A DNA stretch of 64,000 nucleotides from Acinetobacter ursingii DSM 16037 = CIP 107286. Its GTDB lineage: Bacteria; Pseudomonadota; Gammaproteobacteria; Pseudomonadales; Moraxellaceae. Position numbers and translations under genes: made by a program. The stretch spans positions 38,465 through 102,464 of the forward strand of contig NZ_KB849711.1 in assembly GCF_000368825.1 (NCBI RefSeq), read 5' to 3'. Below are positions 18,728 through 29,159 of this stretch, piece after piece; position 1 is the first letter of the stretch; each line of letters opens with the position of its first letter. The notes under the pieces were generated by a model. The model made no database searches, was not told the origin of the DNA, and worked only from the letters and a program-made list of their open reading frames with translations.

Positions 18728-19252
18728 TCATAAACGCCCGATTTCAACGGCTGCCTGATCGATCTTTTCCGCAATCTGATGAATCTGTTGTGAATTTAAA
18801 TCTGCAACATTGAGTTTTAATCGCAAGGCCGTTTTCAGATTTTCCATCGCACGGTGTATATCAATCAGTTGATCATTGCCATGAATTTCGCGTCGAAAAC
18901 GTAGCTTTTCCAGCAAAGCATTCAGCATGTCTTGCTGTTGGGTTAAATACACTTTTCCTTCTTCAGTAACTTGATATTGCTTACGCTCAGCATCGAGCAG
19001 TGCAATAAAATTCATGTCTTCAAGTGTCGTTAATGTCGGATAGATCGTACCTGCACTCGGGCTATAGTCTCCTCCGACTAAATCACTAATTTCTTTAATG
19101 ATTTCATAACCATGTTTGGGGCTTTGCTGAATCAGATATAAAACCAAAAGTTTCATTCGACCTGCTTCAAATAGACGTCCACGACGGCCTGAACGTTGAG
19201 ACATTTCAGAAGCTGGAGCATGCTCAAAATAATGATCGCTTGCATGTTTCAT
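18728..19252 (-). CDS. PadR-family transcriptional regulator, YqjI-like
   Basis: A 174-residue repressor from the ATG at 19252; an ATG at 19285 would add 11 residues. After a His-containing N-terminus comes GRRGRLFEAGRMKLLVLYLI, very like the opening of E. coli YqjI, a nickel-responsive PadR protein controlling a ferric-siderophore reductase. The winged helix continues through KHGYEIIKEISDLVGGDYSP, SAGTIYPTLTTLED. A Fur-like gene overlaps or abuts its end, so iron or nickel homeostasis is a reasonable guess. No reductase gene is next to it. Confidence 0.83.
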   Translation of the reverse strand: MKHASDHYFEHAPASEMSQRSGRRGRLFEAGRMKLLVLYLIQQSPKHGYEIIKEISDLVGGDYSPSAGTIYPTLTTLEDMNFIALLDAERKQYQVTEEGKVYLTQQQDMLNALLEKLRFRREIHGNDQLIDIHRAMENLKTALRLKLNVADLNSQQIHQIAEKIDQAAVEIGRL

Positions 19253-21801
19253 ACTTATTTTTCTCAAATTGATTAATTTATGCATATTAAGATATATCTT
19301 AACTTATCTTTAATCAAGTTTAGATTTTATTTTTAGTTAAATTTAGTATTGACTTCCTTTTATAACCTAGTAATTTATATATAAAAATTATTAACTTACA
19401 ATCAAATTAATAGGGGTTAAAATGTCTAAAATAAAGAAAATTGCAAATATTGATAATTTTGGGATTTTTAAAAGCTTTGATTGGGATTCAAATCTGAAAT
19501 ATCAGAATAAACAAGGACAAGATGAAATTTATAATTTTAAAGATATTAATATTCTCTATGGTCGAAACTACTCAGGCAAAACTAGTCTTTCTAAAATAAT
19601 TCGTTCATTAGAGAAAAGAGTTATTCCCTCTAAATATGATCAACCTGAATTTAAAATTGAACTCTCAGATGGCTCAATAATTTCTCAAAATGATTTAGCC
19701 ACTTTTTCTTACCCAATCCACTCATATAACTCTGATTTTGTAAAAGAAAATTTAAAGTTTATTCATGATGAAAATGCCACTATTGAATCATTCTCAGTAA
19801 CTTTGGGTGGAGAAAATCAGCAAGTTTTAGATCGTATTCAAGAGTTAAAAAATGAGCTTGGTTCAAATATAGAAAATGCTGAAACGAATCTCCATTTAGC
19901 TATTAAGAATAAAGCTATAGAAGTTAAAAATGCTACGCAAATACATAAACAAGCCAATGACACTCTTGATACTCTTTTAAAGAACAAAGCCTCTGGAGGC
20001 CCTGACTCCATTCGTTCTCAACCAAATCTCTACGGTGATCAAGAATATAATGTTGGTAAATTGAAAAGAACTGACATTCCTTTAGTACTTAATTCAGATT
20101 ATCAATCTTTAAATGAAGAAAAAGAATTAGAGTTACGCAATATTTTGAATCAACAAGAGCTAAACAATCCTCCTGAACTTTCAACTTACACATTAAATTT
20201 TCCATCTCTGATCAATTCAACAAATACAATCTTAAAAACGGTTGTTGGTAATTCTCAAAAAATTCAAGAGTTAATAAATACCCCTTCTTTAAACTCATGG
20301 GTACAAACAGGTCATTCTTTACATCTTGATCGTTCAACTTGCGCATTTTGTAATAATGAGATATCTGATAAAAGACGTAAAGAACTAGCACAACATTTTG
20401 ACAAAGAATTTCAACTACTTCAGAATCGGATTTCTAAAGGTATTCAAAATTTAGATCAATTCTTAATTGGTAATGAATTAAGAATTGATCTGGATATTAA
20501 CCATTATTATCAAAAATATCATATTGATCTTTTAGAGCTAAAAAATGAATTAAAGATATCTCTAAAAAAGCAAAAATCATCTATTACACATCTCAAAACA
20601 TTACTCGAACAGAAAAAAGGAAGTCCCTTTACTGAATTAGAAGCTGAGTATCCACAAGATTATTCAACAGAAATCAAAATCACTCTTGAAAAAATTTCTC
20701 AAATTCGAAATTTATGTATCCAATTGACTAGTGAGCTAAAGACTCAACAAAATGAAGCTAAAAAAGCTTTACGACTAAGCCATATTTATCATTTTTTACA
20801 AGATGTCAATTATTCTCAGCGAAATACAGATATAGGTTTAGCGTTTGAAGCGATTGCCCCATTAGAAACAGAACTTGCATCACTTCAAACTCGAAAAACT
20901 ACAATTAATATTGCAATAAAGAGTGAAGAAGATAAATTAAAATCGGAGGGTGAAGCTTGTACTCGTATAAACAATATTCTTAATCATGACTTTGGTCACC
21001 AATCATTAAGTTTAGAAGCTATTGAGAATCCCAATGCCCAAAATGTTCATTTTGAAATTCAACGCAATGGAACTAAAGCTCACAATCTCAGTGAAGGTGA
21101 GCAAAGCCTCATCTCATTTTGCTATTTCTTAGCGAAAATCCAAGATGACCTAGATCAGAATAATAAACCGATTATTTGGATAGATGATCCTATTAGTAGT
21201 TTAGATAGTAACCATATTTTCTTTATATATTCATTAATCGAAGAAAAAATATGTAACGATAAAAAATTTCTACAGCTTTTTATATCTACTCATAATTTGG
21301 AATTTTTAAAATATTTAAGAAGAATTAGCGGTGCTGAGCCTGATCGGTCTATTGGTTTTTCTAAAGAGGAAAATAGGAAAGCTAGTTATTTTTTAATTCA
21401 AAGACATGATAATTTTTCAACCATTCGGCAGATGCCTATTTATTTAAGTAAGTTTTTGACCGAATTCAATTTTTTATTTAATCAAATTTATCAGTGTGCA
21501 ACAGTAAATCAGATTGATGATTCAAATTTCCATCTTTTCTACAATTTTGGAAATAATGCACGAAAATTTTTAGAAATTTATACTTTTTATAAGTTTCCAT
21601 CTCCTACATATCAACTGGATGCCCAACTAAAGGCTTTTTGGGGAGAGCAAATTCACAAGAATTTGACTGATAGAATTCATAATGAATATTCACATATGAC
21701 TGGCGTACTTGAACGTGGTGAAACCATTTCTGAACAACCTGAAATGCAAAAATCTGCTAAAGCGATTATTAATGTAAGCATCCAGTGAACCGCACTTGAA
21801 T

Positions 21802-23409
21802 TCAAGCAGGCTTCCAGTTATGCGGCAGCAACTCTTCAATGTCTTTCATTTTATGCGTTGGTAACCTTCTAAGAACATCGGTTAAATAAGCATATGGATC
21901 AAGACCATTGAGCTTGGCGGACTGAATTAACGTCATGATATTGGCTGCCCGTTGACCACTTCGCAATGAGCCAGCAAATAACCAGTTCTTACGTCCCAAA
22001 GCCCATGGTCGCATTTGATTTTCCACCCAGTTATTACATATAGGCAAATGACCATCATCCAAATAACGGCTTAAGGCAGACCAACGTTTTAGACTGTAAT
22101 TGATCGCTTTTGCCGTAGGCGAACTTGCTGGTACTTTGAGCTGATGTTGTTTGAGCCAATCATACAGTTGCTGCATGATTGGCTCACTGTCCTGTTGCCT
22201 TCGCTGTCGTCGTTGTTCTGCTGTACAGTCTGGAATGTCTCTTAATTCTGCTTCAATTCGGTAAAGCTGTTGAATCATTGATAACGCTTGCTCAGCAATC
22301 AAACTTTTACCCGTCACATGCAGCTCATGGAATTTACGACGGGCATGCGCCATACAACCCACTTCAATCATCTGACCTGAGGCAAAACGTGCCTTATAAC
22401 CACTGTAATCATCACAGACCAGATGACCTTGCCAGCCTTTAAGGAAATCTTCGGCATGTTGACCTGATCGACTCGCTTGAAAGTCATACACGATCGCTTG
22501 AATCGAATTGTACTGTGTGGTGGCATAAGCCCAGACATAACCTTTCTTCGGTTTCTTCTCAGCAATCTGCATCACGGTCACAGGCGTTTCATCTGCATGA
22601 ATCACCTGTTGTTGTAATATGATCTGTTTTAAAGCTTCTGCCAATGGCTCAAGTTCCACGCCGCAACGGCCCACCCAATCAGCTAAAGTGGATCGAGCCA
22701 AGTCTACGCCAGCTCGTTGGTAGATCAGTCTCTGACGGTATAAAGGTAAATGGTCCGCATATTTGCAAACCAGTACATGGCTGAGCAGTTCAGGGCTCGC
22801 AATGCCTTTATCAATCACATAAGCAGGCATCGGTTCCTGCTTGATGATTTCGCACTGATCACACACCCATTTGCCACGGATATGCTGCTCTTTCATAAAC
22901 TGTGCGGATTTAAAGGTCAGTTTCTCACTGACATCTTCACCGATACGACGCAAAGTACAGCCACAAGTGCATACTATTGAGGCGGGTTCATGCTCTATAC
23001 GAATGGTGGCGAGATGATCTGGCAGTGCTCGACGTTTAGGTTTGATTGCCTTGGTTTTATGGGTGTTGGGTTGATCCGCATTCAGTCGTTCCAATTCAAG
23101 ATCAACGGCTGCGATGTCTTCTTCGACTGCTTCATCTAACAGGCTAATTTGTTTAGCTGTTAAGTGTTCATTCTTCTGAGCGAATTTATGTCGTTTAAAC
23201 AGAGCAAGTTCATGCTCGTATTTTTGCGTGAGAATGGAAAGATGTTGAACTTTGGCATCTAGGTGTTGATTAGATTGTTCTAACTGTTGTTTTGATGCTT
23301 CAAGCTGCTGCTTATCTTCTACAAGTTGCCGATTCTGCACTGCCAACTGCTGGGTAAATTCCAGTAATTGTTCATGGGTCAGTTGGCTTAAATTAGGCAA
23401 TATATTCAT
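21802..23409 (-). CDS. tnpC: IS66 transposase TnpC
   Basis: DDE transposase of IS66, 535 residues. An N-terminal Gln-rich coiled coil (about 10-75) is followed by a zinc-finger-like region with CTCGC and CDQC, then the catalytic block with acidic residues in HADETPV and VCDDYSGYK, and the closing NNWVENQMRPWALGRKNWLF. The family-typical C-terminal segment (LDPYAYLTDVLRRLPTH) is present. It appears full-length and intact. Confidence 0.95.
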   Translation of the reverse strand: MNILPNLSQLTHEQLLEFTQQLAVQNRQLVEDKQQLEASKQQLEQSNQHLDAKVQHLSILTQKYEHELALFKRHKFAQKNEHLTAKQISLLDEAVEEDIAAVDLELERLNADQPNTHKTKAIKPKRRALPDHLATIRIEHEPASIVCTCGCTLRRIGEDVSEKLTFKSAQFMKEQHIRGKWVCDQCEIIKQEPMPAYVIDKGIASPELLSHVLVCKYADHLPLYRQRLIYQRAGVDLARSTLADWVGRCGVELEPLAEALKQIILQQQVIHADETPVTVMQIAEKKPKKGYVWAYATTQYNSIQAIVYDFQASRSGQHAEDFLKGWQGHLVCDDYSGYKARFASGQMIEVGCMAHARRKFHELHVTGKSLIAEQALSMIQQLYRIEAELRDIPDCTAEQRRQRRQQDSEPIMQQLYDWLKQHQLKVPASSPTAKAINYSLKRWSALSRYLDDGHLPICNNWVENQMRPWALGRKNWLFAGSLRSGQRAANIMTLIQSAKLNGLDPYAYLTDVLRRLPTHKMKDIEELLPHNWKPA

Positions 23410-23483
23410 GACCGCAGTATGCCTGAGATCAGGTCAAGGAGGAAATAGATCCTTTGGAGGATGGCAAAATAGATCTATCTGGT

Positions 23484-23819
23484 TTAGAGCATATTGACCA
23501 CCTGAGATTGTCCAATTCTCTGCCAGGCTAAACCCTGAATCAGTGCCTGTAATTGTTCTACACTGATACTCATTGTTTCACCCTGATGAATCTTAGCCCA
23601 GTGGAATTTCCCTTGTTCCAGCCGCCTTGCACAGAGCCAAATACCCAATCCATCATGTACCAATACTTTCATACGATGACCACGTTTATTACAGAACAGA
23701 TAAGCACAATGCGGTTTGACACAGCCGAAGGCTTTAAGAACTTGAGCAAGTGAAGTATCTGTACCTGCTCGCATATCCATGGGCTGGGTAGACAACCATA
23801 TTTCATCAATACGAATCAT
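23484..23819 (-). CDS. tnpB: IS66 accessory protein TnpB
   Basis: The 111-residue IS66 Orf2 protein, required for transposition but of unclear biochemical role. Typical motifs are PMDMRAGTDTSLAQV and AYLFCNKRGHRMKVLVHDGLGIWLC. I start at the ATG at 23819, whose ATGA overlap with the tnpA stop indicates translational coupling; the frame is open further upstream inside tnpA. Confidence 0.92.
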   Translation of the reverse strand: MIRIDEIWLSTQPMDMRAGTDTSLAQVLKAFGCVKPHCAYLFCNKRGHRMKVLVHDGLGIWLCARRLEQGKFHWAKIHQGETMSISVEQLQALIQGLAWQRIGQSQVVNML

Positions 23820-24244
23820 TTGATCAAGCCTTGCAGCAGACATAGCAATTCAGTTGTTGATTCCACAGGCCACTCGATTTCAATCATTTGATGTCTTACG
23901 GAATGTTGTTCCTCATGCAGTGGAATCCTGATATAGGCAGTAGCTTTCTCCTCTGGTACAGACGGCGGTGATGTCTCTTGTTTGACTGGCATCGGGTGAG
24001 CAATGACAGGAAGAAAGTCGGCCTGTGGGCTAGGCGGTCTTTTTAATGGAGGGGGCATTGATTCGGACTGGCGAATCCATTTATGCAGTAGATTGGCATT
24101 GATCTGATGTTGCATTGCAACCTTGGCCACAGATGTGTCTGGCTGCTGGCATTGTTGAATAAGCTTATTTTTAAATTCAGCTGTGAAGGTTCGGCGGGGC
24201 TTTTTTAGCGTCGGTGCACTGTCTGTAACTGTCTTTAAATCCAT
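23816..24244 (-). CDS. tnpA: IS66 accessory protein TnpA
   Basis: The 142-residue IS66 Orf1 protein with an N-terminal helix-turn-helix of the IS3/IS66 type (RRTFTAEFKNKLIQQC, then SVAKVAMQHQINANLLHKWI), which probably recognises the element ends. A Pro-rich linker leads to a short C-terminal region. It is the first of the three transposition genes; its start is about 80 bp inside the right end. Confidence 0.92.
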   Translation of the reverse strand: MDLKTVTDSAPTLKKPRRTFTAEFKNKLIQQCQQPDTSVAKVAMQHQINANLLHKWIRQSESMPPPLKRPPSPQADFLPVIAHPMPVKQETSPPSVPEEKATAYIRIPLHEEQHSVRHQMIEIEWPVESTTELLCLLQGLIK

Positions 24245-24435
24245 AAATAGGTGTCCACTAAAATTTAAGTGGACACTATCGGCATATACATGCGTTAGAA
24301 AAAGTGGGGTTCAGCGGACGCTTACTTATTAATAAAGTGCAACAAGAAGATATAGCACAATACAATGCATTATTAGAGAGTATAGACATAACTATTACTA
24401 ATGACTCGCTGCATCCGACCAATCAAACACAATAA

Positions 24436-24459
24436 AAAAGGACGCTTAAGCGTCCTTTT
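24436..24459. terminator. Bidirectional terminator between the RloC-like gene and guaA
   Basis: A perfectly palindromic 24-bp stretch with core stem GGACGC / GCGTCC and a TTAA loop, bounded by A and T runs. It begins directly after the original stop codon (24433-24435) of the RloC-like gene, supporting that reconstruction, and lies 25 bp past the guaA stop. Confidence 0.85.
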
Positions 24460-24484
24460 CCATAAAGGTAATTTCCTTCGGAAA

Positions 24485-26053
24485 TTACTCCCATTCAATC
24501 GTCGCTGGTGGCTTTGATGAAACATCATAAACCACACGGGAAACATCTTTGATTTCATTCATGATACGCGTCGAGATTTTATCAACCAATTCATACGGCA
24601 AATGTGCAAAACGTGCGGTCATAAAGTCAACCGTTTCCACTGCACGAAGTGCAATCACCCATGCATAACGACGACCATCACCCACCACACCCACAGATTT
24701 TACAGGTTGGAATACCGCAAATGCTTGTGCTGTTTTGTCGTACCAACCACTAGCACGAAGTTCCTGCATAAAGATATCATCTGCCAGACGTAAAATATCG
24801 GCGTATTCTTTTTTCACTTCACCCAAAATACGCACGCCCAAACCCGGACCCGGGAATGGATGACGATAAATCATGCTGTGTGGCAAGCCAAGCGTTGTAC
24901 CCAATTTACGCACTTCATCTTTAAACAAGTCACGTAATGGCTCGACCAAATCAAACGCTAAATCTTCTGGTAAACCACCCACGTTGTGGTGGGATTTGAT
25001 CACATGCGCTTTGCCTTGTTTACTGGCAGCAGATTCAATCACGTCAGGATAAATCGTACCTTGCGCCAAGAATTTCACACCATCAAGTTTACGCGCTTCT
25101 TCTGCAAAGACTTCGATAAATTCACGACCAATAATTTTACGTTTTTTCTCAGGATCAACTTCACCCGCAAGTGCAGTTAAGAAACGTTCTTCGGCATCCG
25201 CACGAATGACACGGATTCCCATATTGTCTGCAAACATTTGCATCACTTGGTTGCTTTCGTTTAAACGAAGCAAACCATTGTCTACAAATACACACGTTAA
25301 TTGATCACCAATCGCTTTATGTAAAAGTGCAGCCACAACAGAGGAATCTACGCCACCAGATAAACCGAGTAATACTTTTTCATCTCCAATTTGCTGACGT
25401 AATTGTTCTACGCGCAAATCGATAATGTGCTCTGGCGTCCAAAGACCACCACAACCACAGATTTTATGCACAAAGTTAGACAGTAATTCTGCACCTTTGG
25501 CGGTATGCGTGACTTCCGGATGGAACTGAACTCCATAGAAACGGCGAGTTTCATCGGATGCTGCTGCGAATGGACAACTTGGCGTACTAGCCGTAGTCTG
25601 AAAACCTTCTGGTAAACGTCCTACTTTATCACCATGACTCATCCAGACATGGAGTTGATCTTCGCGATCCTGCAAATTGCCAATCAATTGATCACGTTGT
25701 TGAATGTCGACTTCGGCATAACCAAACTCATGCACCTTGCCCGGCTCAACTTTTCCGCCCAATTGCTCAGACATGGTTTGAAAACCATAACAAATCCCTA
25801 AGACAGGGACACCAAGCTCAAATACCACTTGTGGCGCACGTGGGCTACCTTCTTCATGTACGCTTTCAGGCCCACCAGACAAAATGATACCGTTCGGATT
25901 AAAAGCACGAATGTCTTGTTCAGACATATCAAAAGCATACATTTCAGAATATACACCCGCTTCACGTACACGACGTGCAATCAGCTGGCTGTATTGAGAG
26001 CCGAAATCCAAAATTAAGATACGGTCATCAGTAATGTGAGTATTGGTTGTCAT
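24485..26053 (-). CDS. guaA: GMP synthase (glutamine-hydrolysing)
   Basis: Final step of GMP synthesis: XMP plus glutamine plus ATP to GMP. The 522 residues hold an N-terminal class I amidotransferase with catalytic Cys in GICYGFQTM and the His-Glu pair in [10 protein letters not shown], then the ATP-pyrophosphatase with P-loop [10 protein letters not shown], and the C-terminal dimerisation domain ending PPATIEWE. The start is set at 26053 ([20 protein letters not shown]), where the family begins; an in-frame ATG at 26101 would add 16 unlikely residues. Confidence 0.97.
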   Translation of the reverse strand: MTTNTHITDDRILILDFGSQYSQLIARRVREAGVYSEMYAFDMSEQDIRAFNPNGIILSGGPESVHEEGSPRAPQVVFELGVPVLGICYGFQTMSEQLGGKVEPGKVHEFGYAEVDIQQRDQLIGNLQDREDQLHVWMSHGDKVGRLPEGFQTTASTPSCPFAAASDETRRFYGVQFHPEVTHTAKGAELLSNFVHKICGCGGLWTPEHIIDLRVEQLRQQIGDEKVLLGLSGGVDSSVVAALLHKAIGDQLTCVFVDNGLLRLNESNQVMQMFADNMGIRVIRADAEERFLTALAGEVDPEKKRKIIGREFIEVFAEEARKLDGVKFLAQGTIYPDVIESAASKQGKAHVIKSHHNVGGLPEDLAFDLVEPLRDLFKDEVRKLGTTLGLPHSMIYRHPFPGPGLGVRILGEVKKEYADILRLADDIFMQELRASGWYDKTAQAFAVFQPVKSVGVVGDGRRYAWVIALRAVETVDFMTARFAHLPYELVDKISTRIMNEIKDVSRVVYDVSSKPPATIEWE

Positions 26054-26163
26054 GATTACGCAACTATGCAAGGCAACGAGAGAAGCGCAATATTCTAGCA
26101 TTTTTCATGATGCCACGCACGTTCTTTCCATTGCCAAAAAACTTAATAAAAACAGTATTAAAA

Positions 26164-26184
26164 AAGGCACTACATGAGTGCCTT
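26164..26184 (-). terminator. Terminator of the YgiW-like gene
   Basis: Stem AAGGCACT / AGTGCCTT with a 5-nt loop, read on the minus strand into a six-T run, starting 5 bp past the stop codon at 26189. Confidence 0.8.
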
Positions 26185-26188
26185 CTAT

Positions 26189-26557
26189 TTAGTGCTGAAT
26201 TTTTTCGATTTTCACGACTTCAATGTCTGTAGGTTTATAGCGATGAGTATCTACCTCGCCCACAACACGGACGTGATCACCGACTGTTAAGCCTGCTGCA
26301 CGCCAAAGATCATCATCAATTTCCAGACTAATTGTGCCAGAACGATCTTTAAATTCGTAATGATCACTTTTAATATGTTTGGTAATTTGACCTGTCAATG
26401 TTACGCCCGTTTCATCTTTGATTTTTGCTACTTGCTGAACAGTCACCATATTTTTTGCAGCTTCCTGAATAATCACATGATCATCCTTGCCAGCAAATGC
26501 ACTAGAAGATAAAACGACTGTCGCGGCGATAGAAGCAGTCAGGATAAACTTTTTCAT
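26189..26557 (-). CDS. YgiW/YdeI-family periplasmic stress protein (BOF domain)
   Basis: A 122-residue exported protein: signal peptide MKKFILTASIAATVVLSSSA ending at AFA, then an OB-fold BOF domain (VTLTGQITKHIKSDHYEFKD through VEVVKIEKI) like E. coli YgiW (VisP) and YdeI, which contribute to stress tolerance in the periplasm. Stand-alone gene with its own terminator. The ligand is not known from sequence. Confidence 0.85.
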   Translation of the reverse strand: MKKFILTASIAATVVLSSSAFAGKDDHVIIQEAAKNMVTVQQVAKIKDETGVTLTGQITKHIKSDHYEFKDRSGTISLEIDDDLWRAAGLTVGDHVRVVGEVDTHRYKPTDIEVVKIEKIQH

Positions 26558-26673
26558 TATTCTCTCTTGATATTAAATATATTCTGTTTTATCTAAACAG
26601 AAAGTGAAAAAGATGTCGGCTAGAGTTTTGTAATATAAGGTAAAAGTTAATTTACCCTATAAGTCTGAATAAT

Positions 26674-27096
26674 TTATTTTTCAATCATTGCATCTAGACT
26701 GATTTTACCCGCACCATGTAACATCAAGAAAAATAAACCGCCCGCCATACTTAAGTTTTTCATAAAATTAATGGCTTGAGATTGATCTGTACCTTCATGG
26801 AAAATCAGTGCAGTAATAATACTAAAAACGCCAAGTCCCAATGCCGCTAAACGAGCCTGAAAACCAAATAAAAGCGCTAACCCACCGCCGAATTCAACCA
26901 AAATTGTTAAAGGTAATAGTCCACCTGGCACCCCCATCGACTCCATATAACCCACAGTTGCCGAATAAGCGGTAATTTTTCCCCAACCTGCAACTATAAA
27001 AATATAGGCCATCAGGATTCGTGCAACCAATGAGATAACAGCATCCGCACCAGATTGAGTGACGATGTTTTTTACGACTACATTTGGATTAAACAT
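26674..27096 (-). CDS. DoxX family membrane protein
   Basis: A 140-residue inner-membrane protein with four hydrophobic helices; family marks are ARILMAYIFIVAGWGKI near the N-terminus and LVEFGGGLALLFGFQARLA in the middle. DoxX-like proteins are often tied to oxidative-stress or quinone functions, but no specific role can be assigned. Monocistronic between the YgiW-like gene and the divergent DedA gene. Confidence 0.85.
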   Translation of the reverse strand: MFNPNVVVKNIVTQSGADAVISLVARILMAYIFIVAGWGKITAYSATVGYMESMGVPGGLLPLTILVEFGGGLALLFGFQARLAALGLGVFSIITALIFHEGTDQSQAINFMKNLSMAGGLFFLMLHGAGKISLDAMIEK

Positions 27097-27299
27097 AAAT
27101 AAGCCCTTTAGATTGATTTCAACGTATGTTGTTTTGATGAGATGATCTTAATCTGCTTTATTTTTGCAATAAATATTCATTTTTCAGACATATCGTTCTG
27201 AATAAAAGACAATAAAAGATGTAACTTTTTACTGAATCATACTGACTTTCACATAAGGCACTGCTAGGATTTGATCACAATTTTGCGCTGTAGCCTGTC

Positions 27300-27953
27300 A
27301 TGGAACTTTTTGATTTTATTTTGCACGTTGATGATCACCTTCTTGAGTTTATTCGCAATTATGGCGTATGGATATATGCAATTTTGTTTCTGATTATTTT
27401 TGTGGAAACAGGATTGGTGGTAATGCCGTTCTTACCTGGCGACAGTTTACTGTTTGCAGCAGGTGCATTGGCTGCATCTACTGGTGCAATGGATCCATGG
27501 GTTCTGGGCATTCTTTTATTTATTGCAGCAGTATTGGGGGATACGCTAAATTATCATATTGGTCGTTTTATAGGGCCGCGTGTTTTTGAAATGAATTCAC
27601 GTTTTATTAATAAGGCACATCTGACTAAAACTCATGCGTTTTTTGAACGTCATGGTGGTAAAACCATCATTTTTGCTCGATTTATTCCTTTTGCCCGTAC
27701 TTTTGCGCCTTTTGTCGCAGGTGCAGGCAGCATGAACTATAAGTTTTTTCTGACCTATAATGTGATTGGAGCGCTGTGTTGGGTAGCTTCTTTTATTACA
27801 TTGGGCTATTTATTTGGCAATATGCCGATGGTTAAAGATAATTTTACCCACTTAATTTTTGGCATTATTATTTTGAGTGTGTTACCGGGAATTTTTGCCT
27901 TTATTCGTCAGAAACTCAGCAATAAGCGTCAAGTTTTAAACTCTAAAAAGTAA
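27300..27953 (+). CDS. DedA family membrane protein
   Basis: Inner-membrane DedA/SNARE-associated protein, 217 residues, with the two family signatures: FVETGLVVMPFLPGDSLLFA near residue 40 and the Arg-rich ARFIPFARTFAPFVAGAGSM near residue 125. DedA proteins act in lipid-carrier flipping and envelope homeostasis, with partly redundant paralogues; which one this is cannot be told. Convergent with the LysE gene, stops 3 bp apart. Confidence 0.9.
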   Translation: MELFDFILHVDDHLLEFIRNYGVWIYAILFLIIFVETGLVVMPFLPGDSLLFAAGALAASTGAMDPWVLGILLFIAAVLGDTLNYHIGRFIGPRVFEMNSRFINKAHLTKTHAFFERHGGKTIIFARFIPFARTFAPFVAGAGSMNYKFFLTYNVIGALCWVASFITLGYLFGNMPMVKDNFTHLIFGIIILSVLPGIFAFIRQKLSNKRQVLNSKK

Positions 27954-27955
27954 GT

Positions 27956-28546
27956 TTAAAAGAATCGAAAAATCACGGGTAACATACATAATAACAGCAA
28001 CATTGCCGATCCTTTATATAAACGGTCGGCTTGTAATCCCTTAATATTGCCTGCCAGTAAAGCCCGACCAAACACCATCCAGAACCATGACACTGGAAAT
28101 AGAATCAAGCTAAATACGCCTAGTACTAAAATGGCATGTTCCAAAGAATCCCATGTCTCTGGCGGAAAAATTCCTGCGGCAAACAATAACGCTTTAGGGT
28201 TTTTTAAGGTCGAGAAAAATATCTGTTTAGGGCGAATCGTTTTATGACTTTGGCTATGTTTTTGTAAATGTGAGGTTTTCCACAAGTTAAACGCTAACCA
28301 AATGACATATAAAGCACTAATCACATGCAAAAGCGGAGTCAGTGCAGGCCAGATCGGTTGTCCAAGATGAATTAACAATGCCCAAATCGCAATACCATAC
28401 AGATAACCCAACCATTCTGCTGGAATAAAAGAAGCCGTTTTTGTAATACCCTGATGATGTGCAGCACTGGCAAACAACGCATTGGTTGGACCAGGAATAA
28501 GTAGCACGGCTAGCATCGCCAATACAAAAAACCAGCTTTCAATCAT
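27956..28546 (-). CDS. LysE family exporter
   Basis: A 196-residue membrane protein with about six hydrophobic helices and the LysE-type opening LIPGPTNALFASAAHHQGI plus the NPKALLFAAGIFPPE segment. It differs clearly from the other LysE protein at 1919-2539. Substrate unknown, probably an amino acid or small metabolite. It is a single gene. Confidence 0.8.
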   Translation of the reverse strand: MIESWFFVLAMLAVLLIPGPTNALFASAAHHQGITKTASFIPAEWLGYLYGIAIWALLIHLGQPIWPALTPLLHVISALYVIWLAFNLWKTSHLQKHSQSHKTIRPKQIFFSTLKNPKALLFAAGIFPPETWDSLEHAILVLGVFSLILFPVSWFWMVFGRALLAGNIKGLQADRLYKGSAMLLLLCMLPVIFRFF

Positions 28547-28759
28547 AAAGTATCCATCGCGATTAAGGTGGGCACACCTTATATGAAATTGAATTTAACT
28601 GACAAGTTTTATTGACGTTTAAGCCTGAGCATAGATGATGAAATATCAATGCAAAGAAAACTAACAATATGATTTAAAAAGACATATCACGAAACATTTT
28701 GACAAACACTTATTCAGTCCTGATTCAAAAAATGTGAAGCAGGACTCGTTTTTAGGATT

Positions 28760-29146
28760 TTAACTGGCTTTTTTCTTGACCACAATAGGACAATTTTTAA
28801 ATTGTGCTGCCTGAACAATCGCTTCTTGCTGACCTAATACGCGAGAAAGTTCCGTATTTTTGGTGTTTGAAGATTGTCCCATGTTGACTGAAACGCTTGG
28901 ACCGAAGCCCCAACCACCACGTCCCCAGCCACCGCCAAGTCCAACGCCTACACCCACACCTGTCCGTTTCGGTGTCTGCACACCATTTTCAATATAGAGT
29001 TGAATACGATTATATTCACTTTGTAATTGCTGACAATTCAACGACTGGTATTGCGTTGGAGAGACATAGGTCGGTTTAACTGTGGTCGCACAAGCACCCA
29101 GCAATAGTGTTAATACGCTTAGAGGAAGGAAATATAAGCCTTTCAT
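28760..29146 (-). CDS. Glycine-rich lipoprotein
   Basis: A 128-residue predicted lipoprotein: start MKGLYFLPLSVLTLLLGACA with lipobox LGAC, a short helical stretch with paired Cys residues, then a Gly/Trp-rich run (GVGLGGGWGRGGWGFGP). I chose the ATG at 29146, 14 bp after the ParA-like stop, over the ATG at 29173 inside that gene. Probably cotranscribed with the ParA-like gene. Function unknown. Confidence 0.7.
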   Translation of the reverse strand: MKGLYFLPLSVLTLLLGACATTVKPTYVSPTQYQSLNCQQLQSEYNRIQLYIENGVQTPKRTGVGVGVGLGGGWGRGGWGFGPSVSVNMGQSSNTKNTELSRVLGQQEAIVQAAQFKNCPIVVKKKAS

Positions 29147-29159
29147 CGCTTTTCTCAAA

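Larger units (their letters stand above)
21774..24325. mobile_element. Complete IS66-family insertion sequence
   Basis: 2552-bp element carrying tnpA, tnpB and tnpC, all leftward. Its ends are inverted repeats: GTAAGCATCCAGTGAACC on the left and, read inward from the right, GTAAGCGTCCGCTGAACCCC. Directly outside lie identical 8-bp copies of TTATTAAT (21766-21773 and 24326-24333), the duplication length expected for IS66. The copy looks complete and the insertion recent. Confidence 0.95.
19422..24435 (+). pseudogene. RloC-like ATPase / putative anticodon nuclease, 3' end split by IS66
   Basis: The intact gene would be 19422-21773 joined to 24334-24435 (one copy of the 8-bp duplication removed), 817 residues, ending just before the guaA terminator. 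As it stands the frame runs 5 codons into the IS and stops at 21788, giving 788 residues and losing 33. Domains: Walker A GRNYSGKTS (47-55), long coiled coils, a zinc-hook-like CAFC (307-310), signature LSEGE (556-560), Walker B PIIWIDD (583-589), H-loop His 624, then a C-terminal region with RKFLE (Arg 714, Glu 718) and NEYSH (His 758). This order matches RloC, and the R-x3-E...H pattern resembles the PrrC/RloC nuclease triad. Still likely translated; activity uncertain. No hsd genes are nearby. Confidence 0.78.
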
